Assembly: GCA_964390805.1 (NCBI GenBank)
Contig: CAYMKL010000004.1
Coordinates: 1 to 64,000, forward strand
From: CAYMKL01 sp964390805
GTDB lineage: Bacteria > Chloroflexota > Anaerolineae > VGOG01
Length of the DNA stretch: 64,000 bases
Direction of reading: 5' to 3'
Shown here: positions 34,658-43,780 of the stretch, piece after piece
How the letters are laid out: every line of letters starts with the position of its first letter
Position numbering within the stretch: position 1 is the stretch's first letter
The notes under the pieces: model-generated
Told to the model about the DNA's origin: nothing
The model's input: the letters and a program-made list of their open reading frames with translations, nothing else
Databases searched by the model: none
Translations under genes and position numbers: made by a program

Positions 34658-34719
34658 GCCCGAATAGGAACTGAAGCCTGCCATGGGGGTGGGCTTGAAA
34701 CGCGCGGAAGGAGGGGAGA

Positions 34720-35481
34720 ATGAGGCTAGCGGGCAAAGTTGCTGTCATCACAGGCGCAGGTGCAGGGATTGGTCGTGCCACCGCTCTCCTTTTCGCCAAG
34801 GAGGGCGCTAGGGTTGTAGTTGCCGATTATGATTCGGAGAGAGGGGCAGAAACGGTCGGCATCATCAGAGAAGATGGAGGGGAAGCTACATTTGTCCAGG
34901 TAGATGTGTCCAAGGCGGCCGACGCAGAGAGAATGGCGAGCACAACCATTGAAACGTATGGCAAACTCGACATCTTGGTCAACAACGCCGGCATCTACAT
35001 GCAGGGTAGCGTCGTTGAAATGGCCGAGGAGGGCTGGGATCGGATCCTGGATGTCAACCTCAAGGGAGTCTTCCTGTGCTGCAAGTACTGCATCCCTGAG
35101 ATGATCAAGGGTGGAGGCGGGTCCATTGTCAACATCGGCTCCGAGGCCGGAATCGTCGGCATTCAGAACCAGGTGGCTTATAATGTATCGAAAAGTGGGG
35201 TCATAGCCCTGACTAAGAGTACGGCCCTTGATTTCGCACTGCATCATGTCAGGGTCAATTGCCTCTGCCCGGGCCGGACGTTGACCCCTTTGGTGGAAAA
35301 GGTAATTGCCGAGGCTGAAGATCCGGAGAGCACCCGGCGTGCGCTGGAAGAAGATCGCCCCTTGAACAGAATGGGAAGGCCCGAGGAGATAGCCGCCGGC
35401 GTCCTCTATCTGGCCTCCGATGAGTCCCCTTACGCCACGGGCTCGATACTTTCTATAGATGGAGGTTATACAGCCCAATAG
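34720..35481 (+). CDS. SDR oxidoreductase
   Basis: A 253-residue short-chain dehydrogenase with TGAGAGIGRATA, NNAGIYM, catalytic IGSEAGIVG and YNVSKSG, and the ending GSILSIDGGYTAQ. Likely a sugar or polyol dehydrogenase using NAD(P). It sits between the binding-protein and ATPase genes of the transporter, so it probably acts on the imported sugar. AAGGAGGGGAG lies just before the ATG. Confidence 0.87.
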   Translation: MRLAGKVAVITGAGAGIGRATALLFAKEGARVVVADYDSERGAETVGIIREDGGEATFVQVDVSKAADAERMASTTIETYGKLDILVNNAGIYMQGSVVEMAEEGWDRILDVNLKGVFLCCKYCIPEMIKGGGGSIVNIGSEAGIVGIQNQVAYNVSKSGVIALTKSTALDFALHHVRVNCLCPGRTLTPLVEKVIAEAEDPESTRRALEEDRPLNRMGRPEEIAAGVLYLASDESPYATGSILSIDGGYTAQ

Positions 35482-35494
35482 GGTTATCCCCCAT

Positions 35495-35523
35495 TTGCTG
35501 GTGAGGTTAATCGGTGATATAAT
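35495..35523 (+). promoter_or_regulatory. Candidate promoter before the ABC ATPase gene
   Basis: TTGCTG (35495-35500), 17-bp spacer, TATAAT (35518-35523), 60 bp upstream of the ATPase start. It suggests a second transcript within the regulon. Confidence 0.6.
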
Positions 35524-35582
35524 AGACGTAGCTCTTATTCCTCTGATAGGATACTCTATTCACCAAGGAGGCGGCACAAGCC

Positions 35583-37073
35583 ATGTCTTCTTCGCTTATC
35601 TTGCGAGCTGAAGCTATTGACAAGAACTACCCAGGCGTCCACGCGCTGGATCACGTGGATTTTGACCTCTACGAGGGGGAGGTCCATGTTCTTCTAGGCG
35701 AGAACGGTGCAGGCAAGTCAACCTTCATGAAAATCCTTAGCGGTTCTGTGCCGAAAGATAGTGGTCGGATTCTCCTTCGTGGTCAGGAGGTCGAGATCGT
35801 AGGTCCGATGCATGCTCGGGAATTGGGGATAGGCATGGTCTATCAAGAGCTGAGCGTCATCCCCACTCTCAGTGTAATGGAAAATATCTTCCTGGGCAGA
35901 CTCCCCAGGCGCAAACCGTTCGGGACTGTTGATTGGCCCGAAGCGACGTCGCAGGCCAAGAGGATCCTGGATGATCTGGGCGTTGATATTGACCCTGGGG
36001 AGCGCGTCGGCAACCTCAGCGTGGGGGAGCAGCAATTGACCGAGATCGCCAAGACCTTGTCCATGAACGCGCAGATCCTGCTGTTGGATGAGCCCTCCTC
36101 GGCTCTATCTGATGAGGAGCGAGAGCGGCTCTTCAGCATCATGCGAGGGCTTCAGGAGAAGGGGGTGGCGATCATCTATGTCTCCCACCGGTTGGGTGAG
36201 GTCCCTCAGATCGGCCAGCGAGTGACTGTTCTTCGTGATGGCGCGAAAATAGGCACCCTCCCGGTGGATCAGACCGATGAAGCCACCTTGATTCGGATGA
36301 TGGTGGGCCGGGAGCTTGGAGAGAAATTCCCTAAAGAGGAAATAGGACGCGGTAAGGAACTCTTGAGGGTTGAAGGTTTGACGGTGAAGGGTGTACTGAA
36401 CGATCTCAGCCTGAGCCTCCATGAAGGTGAGATCCTGGGCATCTCTGGCCTGTTGGGGGCAGGTCGCACGGATTTTGCCCGTGCCCTCTTTGGGATTAAT
36501 CCGATTGATGACGGTGAGGTCTTTCTCAATGGGAGGAGGGTCGAAATCTCCTCTCCCTCAAAGGCCATTGAGCTGGGCCTGGGCTATCTCACCGAGGACA
36601 GGAAGGATGGGCTCGTGCCGCGACTGCCCATCCCGGCCAACATCACTTTGGCCAGTCTGAAAAAGATGTGTCGTTTGGGCTTCCTCAAGCACGATGAAGA
36701 AAGAATGTCAGCAGAGAAATACGTCGAGGAGTTGAATATCCATACACCCAGGTTGAGCCAGAGGATCGAGTTCCTCAGCGGTGGCAATCAGCAAAAGGTT
36801 GCCTTGGCCAAATGGTTATGTAGCCAGGCGAAAATCTTGATTTTCGACGAGCCTACCAGAGGAATTGATGTGGGGGCCAAGGTGGAAGTCTTCCGCTTGA
36901 TGAATGACCTGGTGAAAGAAGGGGTGGGGATTATTATGATTTCCTCCGAGATGCTAGAGGTTTTGGCTATGGCTGACCGTATTCTGGTAATGGCTGGTGG
37001 TTCCTTCGTAGCCGAATATGCAGCAGGCCAGGCATCCCAGGAAGATCTCATGAGAGATGCTGTGGCGAGATAG
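35583..37073 (+). CDS. Sugar ABC transporter ATP-binding protein (RbsA type)
   Basis: A 496-residue protein with two ABC domains, as in RbsA/MglA/XylG. The first domain has Walker A GENGAGKST (39-47), signature LSVGEQQ and Walker B ILLLDEPSSAL. The second has a degenerate Walker A (GLLGAGRTD), signature LSGGNQQ and Walker B ILIFDEPTRGID. It energises the permease at 37089. AAGGAGG precedes the ATG by 11 nt. Confidence 0.96.
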   Translation: MSSSLILRAEAIDKNYPGVHALDHVDFDLYEGEVHVLLGENGAGKSTFMKILSGSVPKDSGRILLRGQEVEIVGPMHARELGIGMVYQELSVIPTLSVMENIFLGRLPRRKPFGTVDWPEATSQAKRILDDLGVDIDPGERVGNLSVGEQQLTEIAKTLSMNAQILLLDEPSSALSDEERERLFSIMRGLQEKGVAIIYVSHRLGEVPQIGQRVTVLRDGAKIGTLPVDQTDEATLIRMMVGRELGEKFPKEEIGRGKELLRVEGLTVKGVLNDLSLSLHEGEILGISGLLGAGRTDFARALFGINPIDDGEVFLNGRRVEISSPSKAIELGLGYLTEDRKDGLVPRLPIPANITLASLKKMCRLGFLKHDEERMSAEKYVEELNIHTPRLSQRIEFLSGGNQQKVALAKWLCSQAKILIFDEPTRGIDVGAKVEVFRLMNDLVKEGVGIIMISSEMLEVLAMADRILVMAGGSFVAEYAAGQASQEDLMRDAVAR

Positions 37074-37088
37074 GAAAGGAGCACACAA

Positions 37089-38123
37089 ATGGCTGAAAAT
37101 CCTTCGGGATCGAGCGTTTCAGGCTTGGGACGGGTCAAGACATGGGTCGCCACACCTGAGCTGAGGGTACGGCTTGGGATCAGGGCCGTACTGGTGTTTG
37201 CCGTGCTTCTATTTGTCTACTATGTCTCGACAGCGCCCCGTTTCTTCAGTGTTACCAATGTAACCAACGTGGGAGCGCGAACAGCACCGGGCATCATCGT
37301 GGCCGTGGCCCAGACGATGGTCATCATCTCAGCGGGCATTGACTTGTCTGTAGGGGCCATCCTCGCCTTTTCAGGCTCATTGACTTCAGTAGCCTATTGC
37401 TATTGGGGCGTCCCCGTTTGGCCGGCCATGCTGCTTGGCCTGGCAGCCGGGGCCCTGTTGGGTTTCATCAATGGCCTGATCATCACTAAGGGAAGGATTC
37501 CCGATTTCATCGCTACCCTGGGGATGATGGGCACAGCCCGTGGCGTAGCCCTCATCCTGACCGGCGGGTTGCCCGTCCCCTCCCACCTGACAGCCGTTAC
37601 CCTCAAGGCTTATCTGCCCGAAGAGATCATTTGGATGGGGAGCGGGGATATCCTTGGCTTCCCAGCAGGGGCCCTCATCGGCTTGCTGGTCGTCGTTGCC
37701 GGTTGGGTGGTCTTGATGCACACCGGATTTGGACGTGCCCTCTTCGCCGTTGGCGGGAATAGGGAGGCGGCCAGGGTCTCGGGCATCAACGTTGACCGCA
37801 CCAAGGTCATGGTCTATACCCTCGCGGGGTTGCTGTCAGGGCTGGCTGGCCTGGTGCTGGTGGGGCGTATGAACTCCGCCAACGCCTTGATGGCAGATCC
37901 AGCGAATTTGGAAAGCATCTCTGCCGTGGTCATCGGTGGAACCAACCTCTTCGGTGGCGAGGGCGGCGTCATCGGCTCATTGGTCGGCGCTCTCATCATG
38001 GGCATCCTGGGCAACGTTTTGAACCTACACAATATGCAGGATTTTGCGCAGCGCGTTGTCATGGGATTGCTGATCATCGGAGTCGTGCTGTTCGATCAGT
38101 TGCGGAGAAGGTATGGTGCCTGA
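37089..38123 (+). CDS. Sugar ABC transporter permease (RbsC type)
   Basis: A 344-residue polytopic permease of the ribose/xylose class. Characteristic blocks are GIDLSVGAILAFSGSL, GFINGLIITKGRIPDFIATLGMM, GRALFAVGGNREAARVSGI and VVIGGTNLFGGEGGVIGSLVGAL. It follows the ATPase by 15 bp and ends at a terminator, so it closes this transporter transcript. Confidence 0.95.
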   Translation: MAENPSGSSVSGLGRVKTWVATPELRVRLGIRAVLVFAVLLFVYYVSTAPRFFSVTNVTNVGARTAPGIIVAVAQTMVIISAGIDLSVGAILAFSGSLTSVAYCYWGVPVWPAMLLGLAAGALLGFINGLIITKGRIPDFIATLGMMGTARGVALILTGGLPVPSHLTAVTLKAYLPEEIIWMGSGDILGFPAGALIGLLVVVAGWVVLMHTGFGRALFAVGGNREAARVSGINVDRTKVMVYTLAGLLSGLAGLVLVGRMNSANALMADPANLESISAVVIGGTNLFGGEGGVIGSLVGALIMGILGNVLNLHNMQDFAQRVVMGLLIIGVVLFDQLRRRYGA

Positions 38124-38157
38124 GCAGGCTAGAAGGGCGAGGATGTGAGGGGGAAAC

Positions 38158-38192
38158 CCCCTCGGCGGCAGCGCGAGGGGTCCCTCTTTTTT
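38158..38192 (+). terminator. Rho-independent terminator after the RbsC-type gene
   Basis: CCCCTCG (38158-38164) pairs with CGAGGGG (38174-38180), followed by TCCCTCTTTTTT. Confidence 0.8.
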
Positions 38193-38202
38193 GCTTCTTG
38201 CC

Positions 38203-38293
38203 CTCCCGCAGGTTTAGCAGGTTGTATCGAGCAAAACGCTAACTCTGGGCGGGTGTTCAGGCACCTGGTCCCCCAAAAAGCAACCTGCGGGAG
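38203..38293. repeat. Long-range inverted repeat upstream of the epimerase gene
   Basis: CTCCCGCAGGTT (38203-38214) is perfectly inverted at 38282-38293, 67 bp apart, ending 45 bp before the epimerase start. It may be a structured leader, operator loop or mobile element ends. Confidence 0.5.
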
Positions 38294-38337
38294 CGTAGGC
38301 TGAACTATCTGGTGAAGAAAGAAGGGAGAGGTTATCT

Positions 38338-39198
38338 ATGAAGTACTCCATGAGCAACTGGATATACGGCAATGAACCCTTGCGGATCACTTTCCAACGT
38401 TTACAGAAGTACGGCTATGACGGTGTGGAACTGGTGGGCGAGCCCCAGCGCTATGACATCCAGGAGGTCAAGGGGCTGTGCCAGGAATTCGGGCTCTCGG
38501 TTCTCTCCGTCCTCGGCTGGTCCATCTGGCCCCTGGAAAGAGACCTGGCTCATCCAGACCATGAGATGCGCCAAAAGGCCCTGAAGTATGCCGCTGAATG
38601 TGTGGACCTGGCCGTAGCCGTAGGGGCCCCCCTGGTGGTAGCCATCCCCGCCTCAGCGGGGAGAACCAGCCCCATCGGCCAACTGGAAAGTGGGAAAGCC
38701 TGGAAAGAGGCGGTGGCGCGGGAATGGGATTACGCCGTGGAATCGGTCAAGGCGGCAGCGGCCTATGCTGAGGAGAGGGGTGTGCTCATCGCCATCGAGC
38801 CCATTAACCGCTACGAGAGCTTTCTCGTCAACAATGTGGATCAAGGCCTCCGCTTTGTCCAGGAAGTGAACTCCGCAGTGGTGAGACTTCACCTCGATGC
38901 CTTCCACATGAACATCGAGGACAATGATCCCGCCGAGGCTGTCCGCCAGGCTGGTGATCTCCTGGTCAACATGCATATCTCCGATTCCAACCGTGGGGCG
39001 GTTGGCCACGGCCATACCGATTTCAAGGCCATCGTGCGGGCTTTGAAGGAGATTGATTATCAGGGAATACTCACCATGGAGCCTGTGCCGCCAGTCCCCG
39101 ACGCTTTCGTGGCTATCTCGATGGAAGACTTTCTGCCTCTAAGGGATGTTTACGCTGAGGAATGTATCACTCGGCTCCGCGAACACGAAGAGGGTTGA
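38338..39198 (+). CDS. Sugar phosphate isomerase/epimerase (xylose-isomerase-like TIM barrel)
   Basis: A 286-residue protein of the AP-endonuclease-2/ketose 3-epimerase superfamily. Metal-ligand candidates are E in AIEPINRYES, D/H in LHLDAFHMNIED, H in VNMHISDSNR and E in ILTMEPV, the arrangement of D-tagatose/psicose 3-epimerases. Length is normal. It probably epimerises the ketose intermediate of this regulon. AGAAGGGAGAGG lies upstream of the ATG. Confidence 0.87.
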   Translation: MKYSMSNWIYGNEPLRITFQRLQKYGYDGVELVGEPQRYDIQEVKGLCQEFGLSVLSVLGWSIWPLERDLAHPDHEMRQKALKYAAECVDLAVAVGAPLVVAIPASAGRTSPIGQLESGKAWKEAVAREWDYAVESVKAAAAYAEERGVLIAIEPINRYESFLVNNVDQGLRFVQEVNSAVVRLHLDAFHMNIEDNDPAEAVRQAGDLLVNMHISDSNRGAVGHGHTDFKAIVRALKEIDYQGILTMEPVPPVPDAFVAISMEDFLPLRDVYAEECITRLREHEEG

Positions 39199-39202
39199 TG
39201 GA

Positions 39203-39628
39203 ATGAAAAGACTTCTGGTGTTTATCCTGCTTTCGGTGCTTATCCTGTCGGCCTGTGCACCGAAAGATACCTTTCAGCAAGAATGGCCTACGCCGGTGGC
39301 AGCGTTCACGCCCGAATCGGGCGTGAGTGGTCAGCCCACGCCAACGCGCCTCTTTGAGTGCATCTCCTGGCACTCGGCGCCAAACTACTTGGGCCAATCC
39401 CAATGTGTTGAGGGAGGCGTCCTTCGTGTTGACAAGTCGGAGGGAGCTTTCCTCCTGATTTTCAGTAACAAAGCGGATACATTCTATGGCGTTTCGTTAG
39501 ACCTCGATTTGTCTGACTTGGCCGACAAGTGTGTGCGGATTGTAGGGACGATTGAGAACTATGAAGGCCGACCGGCGATCATCATTGAGAGCCGTGATCA
39601 GTTGTTGCCTTGTTTGGGGAAGGAATAG
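39203..39628 (+). CDS. Small lipoprotein with OB-fold-like tail
   Basis: A 141-residue protein with a lipoprotein signal ending LILSAC (C18) and a Pro/Thr linker. A C-terminal beta-rich part (CVRIVGTIENYEGRPAIIIES) looks like an OB fold of the kind that tests bound nucleic acid or glycan. Start at 39203, only 4 bp after the epimerase stop. Function unknown; it is probably anchored outside the membrane. Confidence 0.65.
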   Translation: MKRLLVFILLSVLILSACAPKDTFQQEWPTPVAAFTPESGVSGQPTPTRLFECISWHSAPNYLGQSQCVEGGVLRVDKSEGAFLLIFSNKADTFYGVSLDLDLSDLADKCVRIVGTIENYEGRPAIIIESRDQLLPCLGKE

Positions 39629-39685
39629 AAAAAGATAAGGCGCTTCTCGCTCTTCAGTCTGTTGATCATCTGAGGCTAGCCTACA

Positions 39686-39726
39686 GCGTCCCACGCCTGA
39701 GCACAAGGTCGGGATGCCTTTTTATT
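39686..39726 (+). terminator. Probable terminator after the lipoprotein gene
   Basis: GCGTCCC (39686-39692) pairs with GGGATGC (39711-39717, one G-T pair), followed by CTTTTTATT. Confidence 0.6.
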
Positions 39727-39744
39727 TGCCAGGAGGGTTGAACA

Positions 39745-40767
39745 ATGAACCCTGTGAGAGTATGCGTCGTCGGTGTTGGGCGAGCCGGCATGGTGCATGC
39801 CACAAACTTCAAGGACAACGTGCCAGGAGCTCTCCTGGCCGCCGTGGTGGACGCCGATCTGGAATTGGCTGAGGAGAAGGCAAAGGATCTGGGTGTTGAC
39901 CTTTTCTTCTCTGATCTCCGCCAGGCCTTAGACAAGGCGGAGATTGATGCTATCTGCATCACCACGCCTACCTTCACCCACGCAGAGATCGCTATCGAGG
40001 CTGCCGAGGCTGGCAAGCACATTCTCTGTGAAAAGCCAATGGCTCTCAGCCTGGAGGAGGCCGACGACATGATTCGGGCTGCAGACGAGGCCGGGGTCAA
40101 ACTGCAAATCGGCTTCATGCGCCGCTTCGACCCTCCCTTCGTCACTGCCAAGGAGCGGATCGAGGGCGGGGAGATCGGAAGACCTATGGTGATCCGTTCT
40201 CTCACCCGTGGGCCTGGATTGCCTCCGCGGTGGGCTTGCGACCCACGCACCAGCAACGGCATGTTGGCCGAGGTGAACAGTCACGATTTCGATACCATCC
40301 GCTGGCTGGCCGATGGTGAGTTCGAGAGGATCTGGGCGGAGGCCAATACCTTCAAGTGCTTCGACCTCAAAGAAGAGTTCCCCGATTTCTACGACAACGT
40401 CATCGTCTCCCTCCGTTTGAAGAATGGAACCCTGGGAATCGTGGAAGGCGGCTGTCCCGTGGACTATGGCTACGATGCCCGGGCAGAGGTCTTGGGAAGC
40501 GAGGGAGTGATCCTCATCGGCGAGCTACGGGACACGGCTATGACCACCTGCACGAAGCAGGCTGGGGTGGTGACCCCTACATTTCGGAGTTGGCGCAACC
40601 GATTTCGGGATGCCTACGTCGCCGAGGCGCGCCATTTCGTTGAGTGCATCCTCCAGGATCGTGACCCTCTGGTGACAGGGTATGACGGGAGAAAGGCAGT
40701 TGAAGCGGTGTTGACCGCTAACGAGTCCATTCGGTCTGGCAGGCCCGTCTCTCTGTCCTTAGGTTAG
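39745..40767 (+). CDS. Gfo/Idh/MocA-family oxidoreductase
   Basis: A 340-residue NAD(P)-dependent sugar dehydrogenase. The Rossmann motif is VVGVGRAGMVHA, the catalytic-type EKP motif is CEKPMA, and NSHDFDTIRWL contains the conserved active-site His and Asp. Length and layout suit inositol 2-dehydrogenase-like enzymes that oxidise inositols, sugars or 1,5-anhydrosugars. GGAGGG precedes the ATG. It is followed 11 bp later by a zinc dehydrogenase. Confidence 0.9.
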   Translation: MNPVRVCVVGVGRAGMVHATNFKDNVPGALLAAVVDADLELAEEKAKDLGVDLFFSDLRQALDKAEIDAICITTPTFTHAEIAIEAAEAGKHILCEKPMALSLEEADDMIRAADEAGVKLQIGFMRRFDPPFVTAKERIEGGEIGRPMVIRSLTRGPGLPPRWACDPRTSNGMLAEVNSHDFDTIRWLADGEFERIWAEANTFKCFDLKEEFPDFYDNVIVSLRLKNGTLGIVEGGCPVDYGYDARAEVLGSEGVILIGELRDTAMTTCTKQAGVVTPTFRSWRNRFRDAYVAEARHFVECILQDRDPLVTGYDGRKAVEAVLTANESIRSGRPVSLSLG

Positions 40768-40778
40768 AGGATAGTTTT

Positions 40779-41822
40779 ATGCTAGCAGCGGTTTATCATG
40801 GCATGAACGACCTGCGTATGGAAGACATCGTCAAGCCGGCCATCGGTGAAGACGAAGCCTTGTTAAGGGTCAAAGCGGCTGCCATCTGCGGCACCGATCT
40901 GCGCATTCTGGCCTCAGGCCATTTCAAGATCCCCGCTGGGATGATGCGCATACTGGGACACGAATTGGCCGGCGAGGTGGTAGAGGTGGGGTCGCGGGTC
41001 AGTGGCCTCGTCCCTGGCATGAGGGTTGCCATCGCCCCTAACACTGGATGCGGCACGTGCGAACAATGCATCCAGGGCCGCGACCATTTGTGTCCGAACT
41101 ACGAGGCCTTTGGAATCAGTCTCGACGGTGCCTTCGCTGAATACGTGCGCATCCCCGCCCCTTTCATCCGCCGGGGGAACATCGCCCTCGTTCCCGAAGG
41201 GATCTCCTACGAGGAGGCGGCTCTCAACGAGCCTTTCTCCTGCTGTTACCACGGCTCCCGAGCCTGCCGCATTGAGCCTGGCGACGTGGTGCTGATCGTG
41301 GGTGCCGGACCCATTGGCATCATGCACTTGCTCCTGGCCCGCCTCAGTGGAGCCTCCACTATCATCGTCAGCGAGATGATGGAGGAGCGCCGGCTTCAGG
41401 CTTTGGAATTCGGCGCCGACTTGACCGTAGATCCCGGCAAGCAGGACCTGGTGGCTGCCGTGCGGGAAGCGAGCCATGGCCGTGGAGCCGATGTTACTAT
41501 TGTAGCCGCCCCCTCTCCCCCAGCCCAGGAACAATCGCTGGACCTGGCGGCGACTCGTGGGCGCATCAATTTCTTCGGCGGCCTTCCGAAAGGAAGCGAA
41601 TTTATCAGATTCAAATCCAATCGGGTGCACTACAGGGAGATCATGGTGACGGGGACGACTGGCTCCAGCAACTACGAGTTTCACCGCAGCATGGAGATCA
41701 TAGCTTCCGGGAGGATCGCACTCTCGCGTCTGATCAGCGCTCGTTTTCCCCTCTCGCAGGCGAAGGAGGCCTTTGCTGTAGCCACCAGCAAAAAGGCTCT
41801 GAAAGTAATCATCAATCCTTAA
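40779..41822 (+). CDS. Zinc-dependent medium-chain dehydrogenase (sugar/polyol type)
   Basis: A 347-residue MDR enzyme. Catalytic zinc ligands are suggested by AAICGTD and LGHELAGEV. The structural zinc lobe CGTCEQCIQGRDHLC has four Cys. The NAD motif is VGAGPIGIMH. It resembles L-threonine/sorbitol dehydrogenases and likely oxidises a polyol or sugar hydroxyl to a ketone. It is the second of a run of redox genes ending in AOR. Confidence 0.92.
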   Translation: MLAAVYHGMNDLRMEDIVKPAIGEDEALLRVKAAAICGTDLRILASGHFKIPAGMMRILGHELAGEVVEVGSRVSGLVPGMRVAIAPNTGCGTCEQCIQGRDHLCPNYEAFGISLDGAFAEYVRIPAPFIRRGNIALVPEGISYEEAALNEPFSCCYHGSRACRIEPGDVVLIVGAGPIGIMHLLLARLSGASTIIVSEMMEERRLQALEFGADLTVDPGKQDLVAAVREASHGRGADVTIVAAPSPPAQEQSLDLAATRGRINFFGGLPKGSEFIRFKSNRVHYREIMVTGTTGSSNYEFHRSMEIIASGRIALSRLISARFPLSQAKEAFAVATSKKALKVIINP

Positions 41823-41848
41823 TCCTACCATTATCGAGGAGAACGGTC

Positions 41849-43678
41849 ATGTTGGGCGGTTATCTGGGCAGAATCTTGAGGATAAGGCTTTCCGGAGAGG
41901 AAGCCTTGGTGCAGGAGCTGGAAGAGGCTGATCTGAGGAGGTTCCTCGGAGCTCGAGGGCTGGGTGCCAAGTGGTACTACGAGGAGATCGAGCCTGGGAC
42001 GGAGCCTCTCGACGCAGCCAACAAGCTTTTCTTTTTCACCGGCCCGCTTACAGGCGTGCCTCTGCCTTCCACTACCAAATTCGGTGTCAGCACCAAATCG
42101 CCAGAAACAGGGATCTACCTTTGCTCCAATTCCGGTGGAGATTTCGGCCCACACCTGAAATTCTGTGGCTTCGATGGGTTGATCATCGAGGGCCGGGCAG
42201 AGCGCCCAACCTACCTTGTCATCAGGGATGGCGCCGTGAGCTTCCACGACGCCAGTCATCTCCTTGGGCTCAAGATGAGCGAGGTAAGGGAGAAGTTGTT
42301 GGAGGCGATAGGCGATTCCAAAGCCTCCGTTCTCTGCACCGGGCCTGCTGCCGAGCGGTTGGTTGGGTTTGCCTACATCCAGGTTGATGGGCGGGCCTTC
42401 GGCCGAGGCGGCGCCGGCGCGGTGATGGGCTCCAAGAACCTCAAAGGCATGGTGATAAAGGGCAGTGGGAAGATACCCCTGGCCAACCCGGAGAGGGTGA
42501 AAGAGCTTCGGAACGCAGCTATCAAAGAGTTGAGGGAGACCAGGGCCAATCACACCAGGTATGGGACCCCCCAGTACACGGAGGTGCTCAACGAGTTGGG
42601 GTGTTACCCCGCCCGCAATTTTCAGAGCTCTTATCTCGAAAACGCCGAAGGCATTTACGCCCAGCACATGCGGGAGCATTTCTGGGTGAAGAACTTCGCT
42701 TGCTATCACTGCTCCGTGGCCTGCGGCAAGATGACTGAAGTCAACGAGGGGCCCTTCGCGGGGGCGCGGGCGCGGCCCGAATACGAGACCATCGGTATGC
42801 TGGGTGGGTCCTGCGGCGTCACCGATTTCGCGGCCATCATCGCCGCCAACGAGCTGTGCGACGAATACGGCATAGACACCATCTCCACCGGCAACGCTGT
42901 GGCACTGGCTATGGAGCTCTTCGAGCGCGGTCTGATCACCAGTGCGGACACAGAGGGTATCGAGGCGCACTTCGGCGATGGCCAGGCCCTGGTGGAGATG
43001 GTCAGGCTCATCGGCGAGCGCAGGGGCATCGGCGACCTCCTGGCGGAGGGGATGGCTCGCGTAGCCAGGGAGAAACCGGAATGGCGTCCTTACATTCTGG
43101 ATGTCAAGGGGATGCCCTTCCCGGCCTACGATCCGCGCGGCTTTCACGGTATCGGTCTGTCCTACGGTACATCGAGCAGGGGGGCTTGCCACAACGTCGG
43201 GGGGTGGACCATCAGGGCGGAGCTATTGAGCGGCGAATACGACAGATTCGCTCTCAAAGGCAAAGGCAGATTGGTGAAAGACATCCAGGACACCAGGGCT
43301 TACGTGGATTCTCTGGGAATGTGCACGGTGGTGAGGGGCTCAGTGGGCTTCAACGCGAACCCGCAGGGGGATGTCCTGGAGGCGGTCACCGGCTTCGATT
43401 TCACCCCCGATCTGATGGAAATCGGCAGCAGGATTTACACCCTGGAGAGGATGATCCTCGTGCGGGAGGGGATAAGGCGCGAGGACGATATGCTCCCGCC
43501 AAGGATGATGACCGAGAAGGTCCCCGACGGCCCGGCCAAAGGCCGCATTTTGACCAGAGAGATGTACGAAGTCATGCTCAATGAATACTATGCCGTGCGG
43601 GGCTGGGACGAGGAGGGGAGTCCTACCCAGGAAACACTCCACAAGCTCGGTCTGGACGTACTGTCATTGCGAGCGTAG
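41849..43678 (+). CDS. Aldehyde:ferredoxin oxidoreductase (tungsten/molybdopterin) family
   Basis: A 609-residue AOR-family enzyme, the normal length. It binds a bis-pterin tungsten or molybdenum centre and one 4Fe-4S cluster and oxidises aldehydes to acids with ferredoxin. Cluster ligands are C285, C288 and C292 in CYHCSVAC and C492 in LGMCTVV. Pterin-binding type blocks include RGLGAKWYYEEI, GRGGAGAVMGSKNLK and AYDPRGFHGIGLSYGTS. The last codons (LSLRA) are encoded by a dispersed repeat starting at 43662. A MoaD/ThiS-like gene follows at 44557. Confidence 0.95.
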   Translation: MLGGYLGRILRIRLSGEEALVQELEEADLRRFLGARGLGAKWYYEEIEPGTEPLDAANKLFFFTGPLTGVPLPSTTKFGVSTKSPETGIYLCSNSGGDFGPHLKFCGFDGLIIEGRAERPTYLVIRDGAVSFHDASHLLGLKMSEVREKLLEAIGDSKASVLCTGPAAERLVGFAYIQVDGRAFGRGGAGAVMGSKNLKGMVIKGSGKIPLANPERVKELRNAAIKELRETRANHTRYGTPQYTEVLNELGCYPARNFQSSYLENAEGIYAQHMREHFWVKNFACYHCSVACGKMTEVNEGPFAGARARPEYETIGMLGGSCGVTDFAAIIAANELCDEYGIDTISTGNAVALAMELFERGLITSADTEGIEAHFGDGQALVEMVRLIGERRGIGDLLAEGMARVAREKPEWRPYILDVKGMPFPAYDPRGFHGIGLSYGTSSRGACHNVGGWTIRAELLSGEYDRFALKGKGRLVKDIQDTRAYVDSLGMCTVVRGSVGFNANPQGDVLEAVTGFDFTPDLMEIGSRIYTLERMILVREGIRREDDMLPPRMMTEKVPDGPAKGRILTREMYEVMLNEYYAVRGWDEEGSPTQETLHKLGLDVLSLRA

Positions 43679-43746
43679 CGAAGCAATCTCCCGCCTTTTT
43701 TTAGCAACGGTGGAGATTGCTTCGTCACTGCGTTCCTCGCAATGAC
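43662..43746. repeat. TGTCATTGCGAG...GAAGCAATCTC dispersed inverted repeat, copy 1
   Basis: The left arm (43662-43691, TGTCATTGCGAGCGTAGCG...) and right arm (43712-43746, ...CTCGCAATGAC) are inverted around a T-rich loop. It supplies the AOR stop codon. A second copy is at 44358-44541. Confidence 0.85.
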
Positions 43747-43780
43747 GGATGGGTAGATACGACGAACTTCAGGAGATCCG

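Noticed and set aside
41831..43192. 453-codon minus-strand frame opposite the AOR gene
   Set aside because: The AOR reading is complete with all Cys ligands; the antisense frame has no recognisable domain.
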